The translations under genes and the position numbers were made by a program. This document shows, piece after piece, positions 11,513 through 24,294 of a stretch of DNA of 64,000 nucleotides. The notes under the pieces were generated by a model. That model was not told the DNA's origin. It saw only the letters and a program-made list of their open reading frames with translations, and made no database searches. Numbering within the stretch: position 1 is the stretch's first letter; each line of letters begins with the position of its first letter. Source of the stretch: Polyodon spathula (lineage: Eukaryota > Chordata > Actinopteri > Acipenseriformes > Polyodontidae); NCBI RefSeq assembly GCF_017654505.1, contig NC_054548.1, positions 30,358,774 through 30,422,773 on the forward strand. Direction: 5' to 3'.

Positions 11513-11588
<76 letters not shown>
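11513..11588. repeat. (TA)n microsatellite
   Basis: About 38 TA units immediately after the Tc1-like right terminus. Confidence 0.95.
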
Positions 11589-11591
<3 letters not shown>

Positions 11592-12480
11592 ACCAACCGG
11601 TTGCAGTGTGTTTTGTGAGGTGTTACTTTGCAGCTGGAGTCCTCTGGAATACTGGCAACTGTTGTCTTCACTTGCATTTTAGTTGTCAAGTTTGTTGCCA
11701 CATTTTAAGTGCATAACTTGAAGTGTGTGAAAGAGACTCACTTTTCTGAGTAAATAAATACTTTTGTATGTGCTTGTACATCATTTGATGGTGGATGCAG
11801 TCATTCTGAGTGGTTCTTATTGCAATTGTTCAAATCGTTTTTTTTAGATTCAATTTTTAGATATTAGTACTAAAGCGCTTTAGCTGAGAAGCTGCTCTTC
11901 AGTTGTACGGTAGTCGTCAGACATACATTAGGCTAGAAAATACATTTTAAACCAATCCTTGTTATGGCACATTGTAACAGCGTCAATTTCTGTGTTGCCA
12001 GATAGTAATCAATGTCCTATCAAATTATTTTACTTAACCGCATTACTAGGACCAAAAAACCCAATCAGTGTATTCAAGTCCTGTGTAGTTAACCAGAGTA
12101 AACAGGGACTAGTAATTAATTGAATACCCAAACAAATCGCTTATGAAGTAAATATGTTTAGATTGCTCCACCTTTGAATCCATTCACCAATAGTGAAACC
12201 AAATTACAGAATAAAGAAACAAAGAATGCTAACTAACAAAATTACAGAAATAAGGAAAATATTAATTAACCAAATTAAAATTAAACAAACAATAAATTGT
12301 ATGGCAGTAACAAACAATACGAGACAATGAAAAGCTTTTCATCCCTTATTGGAGGCCTGCTTTAAACATGATCCTTCCAATAGACAGACTAACTTTACCA
12401 TTATGTTGCCAAAGAACTTTAGTAGTAAACACCAGTGGTCGCTGCAATATACCCTCACGAACAAATTTCCACTGACTGCA
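11589..12480. other. Intron 1 sequence, no gene seen
   Basis: AT-rich, with no domain or terminal repeat recognised. The right part may belong to the 5' region of the gypsy element that becomes clear from about 12630. Confidence 0.5.
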
Positions 12481-12639
12481 AGCCGGGGTTCAGTAGTCTC
12501 AGCAAACACTCATGTGCAATGCGATATGCACAACCATCAATTAGGCAGAGGACCCATAAGGTCAACAACGACCATTTCTCATGGTCGAGTGACTGTAACA
12601 GACTGTAGTTTACCCACAGGGTGAGTATTTTAAGGGACT

Positions 12640-13200
12640 TGCAAAGGTTGTTATCACCGCTTTGTTCCTGTTCCTTTTCTGTTATTGCTGAGCCTTTGAG
12701 TACTCTTAAGAAGAAAGGTATAAAGTGGAGGTGGTCTCCTGAATGCCAGTCAGCATTTGAACAACTGAAAGAACATTTAATGTCACCATTAGTGCTTGGT
12801 CACCCAGATAATGAGTTGACTTTAGTGGCCTATACTGACGCTAGTGGTTTTGGATTGGGAGCTATACTGGTACAGCGCCTATCTCTTTCTCAAGAAGAGG
12901 TTTAGGCGTATGCTAGTCGAGCACGGACTTTTCTGGAGAGGAACTGTACCACCACTGAGCAGGAATGCTTGGCAGTTGTGTGGTCTTTAGAGAAATGGAG
13001 GCAATATCTGGAAGCAAACCATTTAAAGTGGTTATGGATCACTCTGCTATTTTGTGGGTATTCAGTACTATAAAGCCTAACTCTAGACTCATTCGATGGT
13101 CCCTACAGCTTCAAGAATTTGAGTTCACTGTGGCGTTTCGGAGGGGTAAGCTGGATGAAGCCCCAGATGCCTTGTCATGTGCTCTGTTGGTGAGAACTGA
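12640..13200 (+). pseudogene. gypsy RT-connection and RNase H remnant
   Basis: FSVIAEPLSTLKKKG and WSPECQSAFEQLKEHL (12680-12770) are the RT/RNase H linker typical of gypsy pol. LVAYTDASGFGLGAIL (about 12826-12873) carries the first RNase H Asp with the DASxxGxGAxL signature. A TAG at 12903 interrupts YASR. The reading continues with [11 protein letters not shown] (about 12980) and then [12 protein letters not shown] with the later RNase H Asp-His, and RRGKLDEAPDALS, equivalent to the 'G..N..ADALSR' end. Chromodomain and other extras are not seen. Confidence 0.85.
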
Positions 13201-13394
13201 GAAAGTTTTATTAGGAGTACATGTGGAAGTACAGAGAATCTATCAGACTCTTCTGGAAAAGAGTGAAGAAGACTATGCTGAGTTGAACTTTTTCCATTAA
13301 GACAGACAAAAGCTGTAACCATTGCCAATTGTCTGAGAAAAGACTATTTACACGGTGGGGTACGCCTGCTTATCTTTTATCTGATCGGGGTCTG

Positions 13395-13925
13395 CAGTTT
13401 GTCTCGGAAGTGTTTTTCTGAGCGTATTAATAGGATGCTGAAATCTATGAAGGCATCCTATGTGCAGGAACGACACACTAAATGGGATTGTTGCTTGGCA
13501 GAATTCACATATGCTATCAATTCATCTAAGCAGGAAACTACTGGTTATTCCCCTGTAGAGCTCAACTTAGGCAGATCACTGATGGGACCTATTGATCAAG
13601 CCTTGTCTGGAGCAGGTAAATCACCTGACATGCCTGCTTATGACACCTTGCAACTGGTTCATGACTTGAAGAAGCATGTGCAAAGCAAAGCTAAAGCATG
13701 ACAGAAGAGGATTTACGATAAGCACCAGAGAATGGTTAGTTACAAGTCCCAAGACAGTGCGGGTGCGTAATCATGTTCTCTCTGATCCTTCCAAGAAGTT
13801 TACTTCCAAATTAGCACCTCGCTGGAAAGGCCCTTATCATATTATTGAGAAACGGGATCCAGTGAGTTATCTAGTTTGCCTGGCAGAAACTGGACAAGAT
13901 ACCAGGACTATCCATGTTTGACGTT
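13395..13925 (+). pseudogene. gypsy integrase C-terminal remnant
   Basis: FSERINRMLKSM is the region after the second catalytic Asp, and WDCCLAEFTYAINSSKQETTGYSP contains the conserved 'ayN.s.h.stg.sPfel' helix. A TGA at about 13699 precedes KRIYDKHQR. The reading then shifts frame into KLAPRWKGPYHIIEKRDPVSY, the SH3-like/GPY-F module that closes gypsy integrases. Most of the zinc-binding and first catalytic parts are deleted between about 13300 and 13395. Confidence 0.85.
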
Positions 13926-14631
13926 AACCCTTCTATCCTACAGCCGAAGAACATGATTTTCAGCTTTGTCAAAAGGTGCTTGCAATCCTTAAGGAGGATG
14001 ATGTGGATGAAGAGTTTGCTGGTTTTACCAAAGAGGATTTAAACGCAATGACTTGAGCCTTTCAAAGGGGGGCGAATGTGGCAAACACGGTAAATCGACA
14101 CTGTTCGTTTAAAAGAAGAAAATTAATTGCTGTATGAAAGCTGAGCAGGGAGCTTGCTCAGGAGGCTCGCTAGAGGTCACTATGGGTGCTGTATGGAGGT
14201 TGGCGGTTTCTTTTCTGTCATGCAGACCATGAAGGAAGGCATTGTGTGATGTCATCAGGAAGATTGGAGCTGAGAGCTGTGAGGGCTGTGAGAGCGAGGG
14301 TGGAGTGTCTGTGTTCAAACGAAAACGAAACTGTTCTATGTCGTCAGCGGCTACATGAGGACAACGTTAACTGAACCACTCGCTGAGTATTAGCAACAAA
14401 CTACGTGCCGGAAGCCGAATGAACAGACTGGTTAACTAACTTGCTAACAGGTCGTACGTTTTTTTGCATAAAACACCACACCTACTGTAATCCCAATGCT
14501 CAAACATAAAAACAAATTAATTAAACAAAGAACACATACCTGGTACCTTTTGAAAACTGGATCATTGTGTTAACTTCTCCCAATATTTTGAAGAAAAACG
14601 CTACACTTTAAAAAAATAAATAAATTAATTT

Positions 14632-14689
<58 letters not shown>

Positions 14690-14718
14690 CCACACACACA
14701 CACACACACACACACACA
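14632..14718. repeat. Compound (TG)n(TA)n(CA)n microsatellite
   Basis: TG units, then TA units, then CCACACA...CA units, a partly self-complementary arrangement. It runs straight into a Tc1-like left end at about 14715. Confidence 0.93.
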
Positions 14719-16344
14719 GTGCCTTGCAAAAGTTTTCAGACCCCTGATCAATTCTCTCATATTACCGAATTACAAATGGTACATTGAAATTTCATTCTGT
14801 TTGATATTTTGTTTTTAAACACTGAAACGCAGAATCAATTATTGTAAGGTGACATTGGTTTTATGTTGGGAAATATTTTTAAGAAAAATTAAAAACTGAA
14901 ATATCTTGCTTGCCTAAGTATTCAACCCCTGTGCTGTGGAAGCTCCCAGTTTGCACCGATGAAAGAAATTGCCCTAACGAGGACACAATTACCTTACCAT
15001 TGACCTCCACCTGTGAACCATTAAAGTTGCTGTCACATTTTCTGGATAAAAACCCCACTGTTGAAGGATCATTGGTAAGGCTGTGAATCTGAAGGAAAAT
15101 GAAGACCAAAGAGCATTCTACAGAAGTTAGAGGTAAAGTAATACAAATGCATAGATTAGGGAAAGGGTACAAAATAATATCCAAGTGTGTGGATATCCCA
15201 GTGAGCACAGTTGGATCAATAATCAGGAAGTGGAAGCTGCATCACACCACCCAGGCACTGCCAAGAAAAGGCCGTCCCTCAAAACTCAGCGCTCAAACAA
15301 GAAGGAGACTTGTGAGAGAAGCCACAGAGAGGCCAACAATCACTTTGAAGGCGCTACAGATTTCAGTGGCTGGGAGTGGAGTAATGGTGCACCAGTCAAC
15401 CATATCAAGAGCTCTGCATAACACTGGCCTGTATGGGAGGGTGGCAAGAAAGAAGCAGTTACTCAAAAAGTGCCATCTGAAAGCACATCTGGAGTTTGGC
15501 AGAAAGCATGAGTGACCCAGCTGAGATATGGGAAAAGATTTTGTGGTCAGATGAGACCAAGATAGAGCTTTTTGGCCAAAACTCAAAGCGCTATGTGTGG
15601 CACAAACCTAACACTGCCCATGCCTCAAGACACACCATCCCTACAGTGAAGTATGGTGGTGGCAGCATCATGCTGTGGGTATGCTTCTCATCAGCAGGGA
15701 CTGGACATCTTGTTACATTTGAAGGAAGACTAGGTGGAGCAAAATACAGGAAAATACTGCAAAAGAATCTGCTTCAGTCCGCTAAAAAACTGAAGCTTGG
15801 GAGGAAATTTACCTTACAGCAGGACAATGATCCCAAGCACAAGGCCAAAGCAACATTGGAGTGGCTAAAGAACAAAAAGGTAAATGTCCTACAGTTGCCC
15901 AGTCAAAGTCCTGATCTCAATCCCATTGACAATCTGTGGCACTATTTGAAAATTGCGGTCCACAAGCGTCGTCCAACCAACCTGAACAACCTGGAGCAAA
16001 TCTGCCAAGAAGAATGAGCCAAAATCACTCCGACACTGTATGCAAAGCTGGTACACACCTACCCCAAAAGACTTAAAGCTGTTATTGCAGCGAAAGGTGG
16101 CGCTACCAAATATTAATGTGTTGGGGTTGAATACTTATGCAAGCAAGATTTTTCAGTTTTTTTATTTTTCTTAAAAATATTTCCCAACATAAAACCAATG
16201 TCACCTTACAATAATTGATTTTGAGTTTAAGTGTTTTAAAAATAAAATATCAAACAGAACGAAATTTCAATGTACCATTTGTAATTCAGTAATATGAGAG
16301 AATTGGTCAGGGGTCTGAATACTTTTCGTTTGCAAGGCACTGTG
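14715..16344 (+). mobile_element. Tc1-like transposon (IR/DR type), both ends present
   Basis: The left end CACAGTGCCTTGCAAAAG and the right end (16327-16344) are inverse copies, within inverted repeats of roughly 200 bp. The right flank is TA. The left flank is (CA)n rather than TA, so the left target site was lost or converted. It is 1630 bp long, the same family as 8633-10147 and in opposite orientation to it, which sets up a long inverted pair inside intron 1. Confidence 0.93.
15099..16113 (+). pseudogene. Tc1-like transposase, one frameshift plus stop
   Basis: ATG at 15099 (MKTKEHSTEVRGKVIQMH) starts the N-terminal HTH, followed by STVGSIIRKWK and KGRPSKLSAQTRRRL. Near 15510 the sequence has lost two bases relative to the sister copy (KHE then TGA). 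The other frame continues WSDETKIELFGQ (first Asp), YGGGSIMLWVCFSSAG, FTLQQDNDPKHKAKAT (second Asp) and SPDLNPIDNLWHYLK. This last motif has Asp where the sister copy has Glu, giving a DDD-like rather than DDE-like third position. TGA at 16015 comes after QICQEE in both copies, followed by the AAKGGATKY end. Confidence 0.9.
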
Positions 16345-16353
16345 TATAGATAT

Positions 16354-16416
<63 letters not shown>
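16345..16416. repeat. (TA)n microsatellite after Tc1-like end
   Basis: A GATA-containing start, then about 30 TA units, followed by GA-rich sequence at 16420-16445. Confidence 0.93.
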
Positions 16417-16419
<3 letters not shown>

Positions 16420-16726
16420 CGAGAGAGAGAAAAAGAAAAAGGAAGACCACTGTGTACCAAAATGATCATTAAGAAAAACAAAAAAAGAAAAGTATTTTAG
16501 GTACTTAAAGGTAGATTAATTGATTACAAATTAATTATCAGGACGTTGTGGACTATAAGTCCTTCATCGGCTGAATAAAGTACTGTTTTTTGTATTCGGA
16601 CAATGAAGGATTTATAATCCACAACATTGTGATAATTGATTTGTAATCAATTCTACCTTTTTAAGTACCTAAAATATACTTTTCTTTGTTTTTCTTATAT
16701 CTATTTGTCTATCTATCTATATATTA
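16417..16726 (+). repeat. Long hairpin repeat, copy 1 (non-autonomous fold-back element)
   Basis: Arms at about 16488-16567 and 16605-16690 are near-perfect inverse copies: TTTTAGGTACTTAAA...GATTACAAATTAATTATCA on the left is mirrored by TGATAATTGATTTGTAATC...TTTAAGTACCTAAAA on the right, around a ~35-bp loop. The outer segment GGAAGACCACTGTGTACC also occurs, inverted, beside the second copy at 21551-21600. (CTAT)n lies on the right side. No coding potential is seen. Confidence 0.8.
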
Positions 16727-17560
16727 CACTGAACAAAAATAAAAACGCAACAGGTCCCATGTTTCATGAGCTGAAATAAAAGATCCCAGAACTTTTCCAT
16801 ACGCACAAAAAGCTTGTTTTCTCTTATTTTGTGCACAAATTTGTTTACATTCCTGTTAGTGAGCATTTCTCCTTTGCCAAGATAATCCATCCACCTGACA
16901 GATGTGGCATATCAAATAGCTGATTAAACAGCATGATCATTACACAGGTGCACCTTGTGCTGGGGACAATAAAAGGACACTCTAAAATGTGCAGTTTTGT
17001 CACACAACACAATGCCACAGATGTCTCAAGTTTTGAGGGAGCGTGCAATTGGCATGCTGACTGTAGGAATGTCCACCAGAGCTGTTGCCAGATAATTGAA
17101 TGTTCATTTTTCTACCATAAGCCACCTCCAATGTCATTTTAGAGGATTTGGCATTACGTCCAACCGGCCTCACAGCCACAGACCACGTGAACAACGCCAG
17201 CCCAGGATCTCCACATCCGGCTTCTTCACCTGCGGGATCGTCTGAGACCAGACACTCGGACAGCTGATGAATCTGTGGGTTTGCACAACCGAAGAATTTC
17301 TGCACAAACTGTCAGAAACCATCTCAGAGAAGCTCATCTGCGTGCTCGTCGTCCTCACCATGGTCTTGATCTGACTGCAGTTCGGCACCGTAACCGACTT
17401 CAGTGGGCAAATGCTAACCTTCGATGGCCACTGGCATGCTGGAGAAGTGTGCTCTTCACAGGTGTTTAGACAGCCCATCCCTGGCCTCATCCACCATAAT
17501 GGCATAAATTCCAGTCTTTGACATCTCAGAGACTATGGTGTCCGTAATCTCTTGAGCACG
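16727..17560 (+). mobile_element. Tc1/mariner-like element, third family, 3' truncated
   Basis: Starts at TA|CACTGAACAAAAATAAAAACGC, a terminus common in fish Tc1-like elements. From ATG near 17012 (MPQMSQVLRERAIG) the + strand shows MLTVGMSTRAVA and NVHFSTISHLQ-like HTH sequence, then NRRISAQTVRNHLREAHLRA and GLDLTAVRHRNRLQWANANL in shifted frames. The DDE core is missing apart from a short stretch (about 17440). No right inverted repeat is seen before hAT-like sequence begins. Confidence 0.78.
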
Positions 17561-17563
17561 GCA

Positions 17564-18420
17564 TTAGATCATGTCATTCTGAGATTCTGGAGAGAGATAC
17601 GTCGCATTTGATGGAGTATTGTACCTTTGCAGGAAAGGGTCAAACTCCTTCAAAAGCTCCATACATTCAAGAAAGTTCCCTTTATTTGTGCTTTCACTAG
17701 ATTCATCATTGGCACAGAAAGAGAGTCCTTGTCTTCCTAACATTGAGGTGACCGCAACAATTCTCCTCAGATACTCCCTTCTCTCTGCAATATCACTAAC
17801 ATGGGCAGATGTTAAAATCTGAGCAATGTTCCCATGATTGCTAGTTGCCTGGTAGCTTTGCCATGCCACAACACTGCCTCTGTGTGTTTGTGCCATCTCA
17901 TGTTTACTGATGATAAACAAAGCTTTTTTTCCAATTTTTGCAGCCATTACTGAAAACAGAATCAAATTTAATGTTTTTGCCAAAAACTCTACATGGAAAG
18001 CAGAAAGCTGCGTTTTTGTGGACAGAGTGCTCTACCCAATTGTATTTCTCAAACCAGTAGTGCTGAAATGCCCTTTTCTGTGTACCAAAACTTTTGTGTG
18101 GGTAGCTATTCAGCTTCACTTGTCAGGGCCCAGTGTCTTTGTCACCTAAATCACTCATTTCTGGAAGAAGTTGCTCAGGGGCTTGATTACTTTCTTCCTC
18201 TGGATCTGTTTGTTGTCCCTCCCTCTCTGGATCTGTTTGTTGTCCCTCCCTCTCTGGATCTGTTTGTTGTCCCTCCCTCTCTGGATCTGTTCGTATTCAT
18301 CTTGCTCCTGGATCTGTTTCTTGTCCCTCTTTCTCTGGGCATGCTTGCTCTCTCTCATTTATACAGCTCGCATGTTGATATCTGCCTTGCACAGAAGCCT
18401 CTCTTTCTGCATGACACTTT
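17564..18420 (-). pseudogene. hAT-related ZMYM1-like protein, N-terminal part, broken
   Basis: Minus-strand reading: a repetitive acidic/Gln segment (18202-18336), then PEMSDLGDKDTGP, a TGA, and KLNSYPHKSFGTQKRAFQHYWF...YNWVEHSVHKNAAFCFPCRVFG (about 18119-17990, abbreviated). The last part is the TTF-type zinc-finger region of ZMYM1-like, hAT-derived proteins. After a frame change it continues MAQTHRGSVVAWQSYQ and ERREYLRRIVAVTSMLGRQG (about 17900-17720), which lies between the finger and the hAT dimerisation domain in this family. The rest of the transposase is absent. The stop and frameshift argue for a dead transposon copy rather than a host gene. Confidence 0.78.
18202..18336 (-). repeat. 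27-bp tandem repeat, about 5 units, in frame with the hAT reading
   Basis: Unit GGATCTGTTTGTTGTCCCTC + CCTCTCT starts at 18202, 18229, 18256 and 18283, with a diverged unit near 18310. On the minus strand each unit encodes nine residues of the type TDPEREGQQ. Confidence 0.9.
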
Positions 18421-18539
18421 AAGATATCATGAACATCATTTATTTATGCCTAACAAAAGTAAGACATATGCTGTCATGTGCTATACAAATTTAACTGAAA
18501 GCTTAAACATCTACTTGCTTTTTTTTTTTTTTTAATCAC

Positions 18540-20368
18540 TAACCTTCATCAGACATGCCCTGTCAGCCTCCTGCTTTTCTGTCTCATTCTTGTCTGCTGT
18601 GTTTTGACATGTATTGTTAATAAACTCATATTTACAATAACTCAAGGCTTAATAGGTGATTAATCAGTTTAAGTTTTAATTTGTTTGTTTGAACTGGTAA
18701 AATCTTCATTTCTGACCGGATTGGCCTTCGGCAGAGCTGCTGCACTGCCTCTCTTGAAGAATTTCTGTATATCCATCTAACGTTAGTTGTTAGCTAGCCT
18801 ACAGTTGAGAAATCGAGGATAATACAATGACATTGTGATCAACACTATGTCACCTTTTCTACACATGACCTACTGATAATTGTTTTTCAGTGGCCTACTG
18901 AATGAAAGCAATTGAGTATGAAAAGATATGTGCATGATGTTACGTCATCTGTCTCATTTACAGCCTGGCACAGATAGCAAAACTACATTAAGTACAACGT
19001 TAATTAGATATCATTGCCACATAACGCATTTAAATGACACCGTTAATGTTACCGTTAGCTCGCTCGCAAGGTCTGTTACACTGTAACTTACAGGCAGCCT
19101 CACATGAAAACATATCGGTTAACAAAGCTTTGATTATGACCAAAGTCTATAGTAGTGAATACTCTCTCTCTTACCACAAATTCATATGGTAGCCTATCTG
19201 CATGAATCCGCCCTGTCAGAGCCTTTTCCTGTCCGTTTACTGTTAGCTAGCAGTCTCAAGCCACAGAAGTAGCTAACGTTAACCAAAATGTTAGCTACAA
19301 GTAGGCCTAACAGTCACTAGCGCGTTATCTTTATTATCTAATTGTCTAGCAGTTAAAGCTGGTAAAGTTGAGATGGTGGGGGAGGGGAGAACAAAGAGAA
19401 GAGACCAAACACTGAGGTAACAGAGGACTTTAAAACTGAATGGATAGTTTGTTTCAGGGTAAGCAGAATTAGCCTGCCCTTGTTTAGTTTAGGACCCAAG
19501 AAAGGGTTAGGTTTTGTTTTAAAAAATAAATACAACCCATGGAGGGTAACTGGACTACTGTTGTCAGTGTTTGTTATTTAAACACACCTGGTAGTGTGTG
19601 GAAGACTAAACTATACAGTCATAGAGTGCAACCAGAAGCAAGGATTCGTCACTATTTCTGCACTTTTTTTTTTTTTTTTTTTAAATCTGTCATTAACCAG
19701 TGCATCACCACAGTTGACACACTGCAGTACCAACAAAGGTAAATCCAATTCCCAAGTGTAGCTTTCTTCATATGTCTGTTATAGATGATGATGTACCTGC
19801 ACAGCTGCTTTTTTTGTGCACCACAAAGTGATCTAGTTTATGTACTGATACAGAACAAGGGTGCAATGAAGGGGGAACAGAACTGTCACTGATTCTTATA
19901 ATAGCTGTATTATTAGAATGCTCACTGCACCCCTCTAGAAAGTGTGACACACCCCACCGGTTCAGAACTTCTATCCTAAACCATTTCGGTATGCAACAAT
20001 TATTTTCTGGGAAAATGTAATAGTGCCATTCGCTTTGACCTGTAATGTAACTTAGGTGCCATATTGGGGTCTTGAGACTTTTTGATTTTCCAGATGATAA
20101 AAACCCAACAATGAGAGGTTTTGGCTTCATACCCTGTACACAGTTATATTTTGTAATCTTGGGTATTGAATAAGAAAAAACGAATGCCTGTTAATATGTA
20201 AAGTGCCACAGTGTCAAAGAGTGATTGTGCATTACTTTAAAAAAAAAAAAATAGTAATAATAATAATTGAATACTGAATCCTTCGTACAACTCTTTGGGT
20301 AAAAGGTTATTGTATGTGGAATTTGTATTACGTTTTTAATGTTAAATGTGTTTTGTTTAATGTTTTAG
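18540..20368. other. Intron 1 right part, no gene seen
   Basis: Contains several copies of TTAGCTAGC/TAACGTTA-type short palindromes between 18780 and 19340, and a T-run at 19663-19682. No coding or RNA gene is recognised. It ends with the exon 2 acceptor TTTTAG at 20368. Confidence 0.55.
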
Positions 20369-20444
20369 GGGGAAAAAGGCTTTGAACAAGAAAAAACTGA
20401 AAAGGAAGCAGAAGGTCAAATCAAAAGTGAAAACAAGAACAAAG
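20369..20444 (+). CDS. MYCBP2: MYCBP2 coding exon 2 (residues 90-115), basic segment
   Basis: Encodes GKKALNKKKLKRKQKVKSK followed by VKTRTK, a very Lys/Arg-rich stretch that matches the vertebrate orthologue with only a few changes and could act as a nuclear-localisation or phosphoinositide-binding patch (inference). The acceptor is TTTTAG|G and the donor AAG|GTAAGA at 20445. The first G completes the Arg codon begun by exon 1, and the exon ends in phase 0. It is only 76 bp, isolated by 14.7 kb and 14.5 kb introns. Confidence 0.95.
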
Positions 20445-20689
20445 GTAAGAATTGCGTTAGCATCCCTGTCCATATTTCTACAAATTAGAAAAACATTACA
20501 GAAATACAAAAAAATAGACCAAAACATTGCAGTACGTTAGGTCTAAGATATCTACATGTGAACGTAATGCACTAGAGCTGTGACTGTCAGACATGATACG
20601 TCACTATGATATGTGTAATTTAGGTTTGGTGCTAGAAAGTACCATCATAGTGTTACCTGCACAAGATTAGTATGTTTCAGCACCTTGCC
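20445..20689. other. Intron 2 start, no feature seen
   Basis: Unique AT-rich sequence between the exon 2 donor and a Tc1 fragment. Confidence 0.5.
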
Positions 20690-21741
<1,052 letters not shown>

Positions 21742-21928
21742 AAAGACAATATAAACAAACTGGTTCGTAAACAAAGTAATTAATATAAAGTGTTTGGGAT
21801 CAAAACTAAATATGGGTTAATGAATACACTGTTAATTGATAATGGTTTGTTAAATAAGGGAGATTAAAAGTAATTAAATCGTGTTTAAAATAAATAGTTC
21901 TTATTGTGCAGAGACCATGCATTGAGGG

Positions 21929-22373
21929 TGTTAGGACCCGGTAGTGGCTACAGGAGTGGGGACCAACTCCAGGTTTATTTAATAGACTAGTTAACAGATT
22001 AAATTAAGAACGTTTAAAAGGGTGTGAGTGTCTGTGTTTTGTGCGGGTGATAGTAGGAGTTTGGTTGGGAGAGTTGGAGAGTCGGATTATTGTGAGACTA
22101 GAAAAATGAACCATTGGAAAAGGTGTTTGGTTTACGGCTTTGGATTGTGAATTGGTTTTGACGACGAGAGAACAGGCTTAGCCTGCCTTGTTGTTATTAG
22201 TTAGAGAAAGAACTCTTTAGATAGGGCCCGGAGAACGGTTTAGGTTTTGTTTTGTTTATTTTTCCTTTCGTTATTGTAAACAATAAACACATGCTACGGC
22301 ATTTCTTGGTATCCTGTGTTTAAAGCGTTTATTTGGAGAAGACAAACGTGTGACTGGAGGGCAATCCATCACA
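21929..22373 (+). mobile_element. 5' LTR of a gypsy retrotransposon
   Basis: Starts TGTTAGGACCCGG and ends CCATCACA, with the TG...CA ends of an LTR. A polyadenylation-like AATAAAC lies at about 22280, and TGGTACCAGAAGTGGGGC, a primer-binding-site-like sequence, begins 3-4 bp after the end (22377). No matching 3' LTR is seen to the right. Confidence 0.8.
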
Positions 22374-24165
22374 TTGTGGTACCAGAAGTGGGGCGCTCTG
22401 GTAATGCCCGCAGAACGTCAATTCAGACTCTTTCCCTGTGAAATCTTGGGAATAAAACACCGAGATGGAGGCAGCAGTACAGGCACTGTTGCAGGTGAGT
22501 GCAGCCCAACAGGAAGCCACTAGTCTTGTACGAGAGCAGCTGACTCTAGTTGAAGAGTAACTAAATAATATAATGAAGGAACGAGCTGTACCAATGACTC
22601 AAGTTTTGCCAAAAATGACAGAACGGGATGATGTGGAGGCGTTTCACCTAACCTTTGGCCTCAAGAACAGTGGGCAGGGATGCTTGCACCGCTTTTAATC
22701 GACGATGCCCAAAAAGCCTACTTCGACTTGGAATCAGATACAACAGCTGACTATATGCAGTTGAAAAAGGAGATCTTGGCACGGGCGGGAGTAACCTCCA
22801 TGGTAAGAGCTCAGCGGTCCCACGACTGGCTGCTCCAGAAGAATAGTGTACCACGATCACAAATGTTTGACCTTATCCATCTGGCATGGAGGTGGTTACA
22901 GCCTGAGGTCAACTCATCGGCTCGGGTGGTGGAGCTACTCGTTATGGACTGGTATCTGCGGCATTACCTTTCCATTTAAGGAAAACAGTTGGACAAACCA
23001 GTCCTACAAATGCAGATGACCTTATCTCTCTGGTTGAGAGACATACAGCTGCAGACAGGATGGCTCATGTTTCAGCTGAAGAACAACAGCACTTTAAACC
23101 ACGCACCCTATTCCTGAAGAACTGAGAGCCCACGGAACAGCGGGGGAATTAATACTGACATTATCTGTTTTAAATGTCATCAACAAGGACGCATTGCCAG
23201 GCACTGTAAAACAGAGGTGGAAAAAATGGATTGTTGGACTGGTGCATATAGAGATGTGGTTGATGGAGTGTAATTATGTTACCACTAGTAACAACTTGTT
23301 TACCTCACGAATTCTGCCTGACGACTATTTGTGTAATGTGCATGTAGCAGGTCAAGAGACATTAGCTCTTTTGGATTCAGGCTGTGGACAGAGCTTAATC
23401 ACTGCCTTATTAATTGAAAAATTAAAATTGCCTAGTTGTAACGAAGTGCGGATTAATTGTATTCATGGCGGTATTAAAACTTACCCAGCTAAATTGGTGG
23501 AGGTACAGATTGGAGGGGATGATACATGTTTGTGGTGGTTCCTCGTTTACCTTACCCGATATTTGTAAGTAGTGATTGCCCCAATTTTGAAAAAATATTA
23601 AAGGGAAAGAAAGGTTTATCCTCGTTACAGGCAGAGGATAGGAAACCCAGAGGGGAGGTTCGTGAGTTAGACCAGTTGTTTGCATTTTCACAGGAACTGT
23701 TTGTTGAACCTGTTAAAAACATGAAAACAAGATGGGGTTACAGGGAAAAGAGATAGAATAGTAGGACAATGTAATGTGTTGGTTAATTCAGGGACAGAAT
23801 CTGAGAGTACTAATGAAAGTGTACCGAAAAGTAACAAACCGCCTAGACCGCAAAGGTTGTCATCAGGAAAGTACTCTAAGAAAAGTGAAACAATGAGGTA
23901 AGAAAGGTTTAGAAAAGCAGAAGCTGTTACCTGTCTCTCAAATGGATTTCCCTATAAGTTTAGAGAATAGATATTTTATTTATCTCAGTCATGTGTTGAG
24001 TGGTCATTTGAGTGCACATAAAGCAAGAGAGATAATTCTGAATAGATTCTTTTGGCCAGGGGTTTATCAGGACATTCTTAATCGTTGTAAACAATGTAGA
24101 GACTGCAACTGGTTTCAGGGAAAAAACCCAGCACCAGCTCCTTTAAATCCACTACCCAATAACTA
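22374..24165 (+). mobile_element. gypsy retrotransposon body: gag, protease and integrase zinc region, RT deleted
   Basis: Gag-like reading starts at ATG 22465 (MEAAVQALLQVSAAQQEAT) and includes [15 protein letters not shown], followed by stops and a frame change. A zinc knuckle CFKCHQQGRIARHC (CX2CX4HX4C) lies at about 23160-23205. ALLDSGCGQSLIT (about 23370) is the aspartic protease active site, in which D-S-G stands for the usual D-[ST]-G. SGHLSAHKAREIILNRFFWPG followed by CKQCRDC (about 24000-24110) is the HHCC zinc domain of integrase. RT, RNase H and the integrase core are missing, so this is an internally deleted, inactive copy. Confidence 0.85.
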
Positions 24166-24294
24166 TACTATACTAAACTATAACACCATTCTAATTAAAA
24201 ACCACAATGAAACTTAAATAACTTTTTTCAACAGCACTTTCAAACCTACAAAACATACAGTATACATAGTGTTCTGCTTTTTCGGTTTTTATCT

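Larger units (their letters stand above)
12630..14500 (+). mobile_element. Ty3/gypsy LTR retrotransposon, 5'-truncated, with 3' LTR
   Basis: Pol coding remnants lie in the order RT end, RNase H, integrase end. A PPT-like purine run CAAAGGGGGG (about 14067-14072) follows at the end of coding sequence. TGTGGCAAACACGG at about 14077 then begins a probable 3' LTR whose right boundary I cannot place exactly (about 14500). Gag, protease, most of RT and the central integrase are absent. Confidence 0.82.

Noticed and set aside
18171..18535. + strand low-complexity 'LFVVPPSLD' repeats as a secreted repeat protein
   Set aside because: Reverse strand of the in-frame 27-bp repeat belonging to the hAT remnant.
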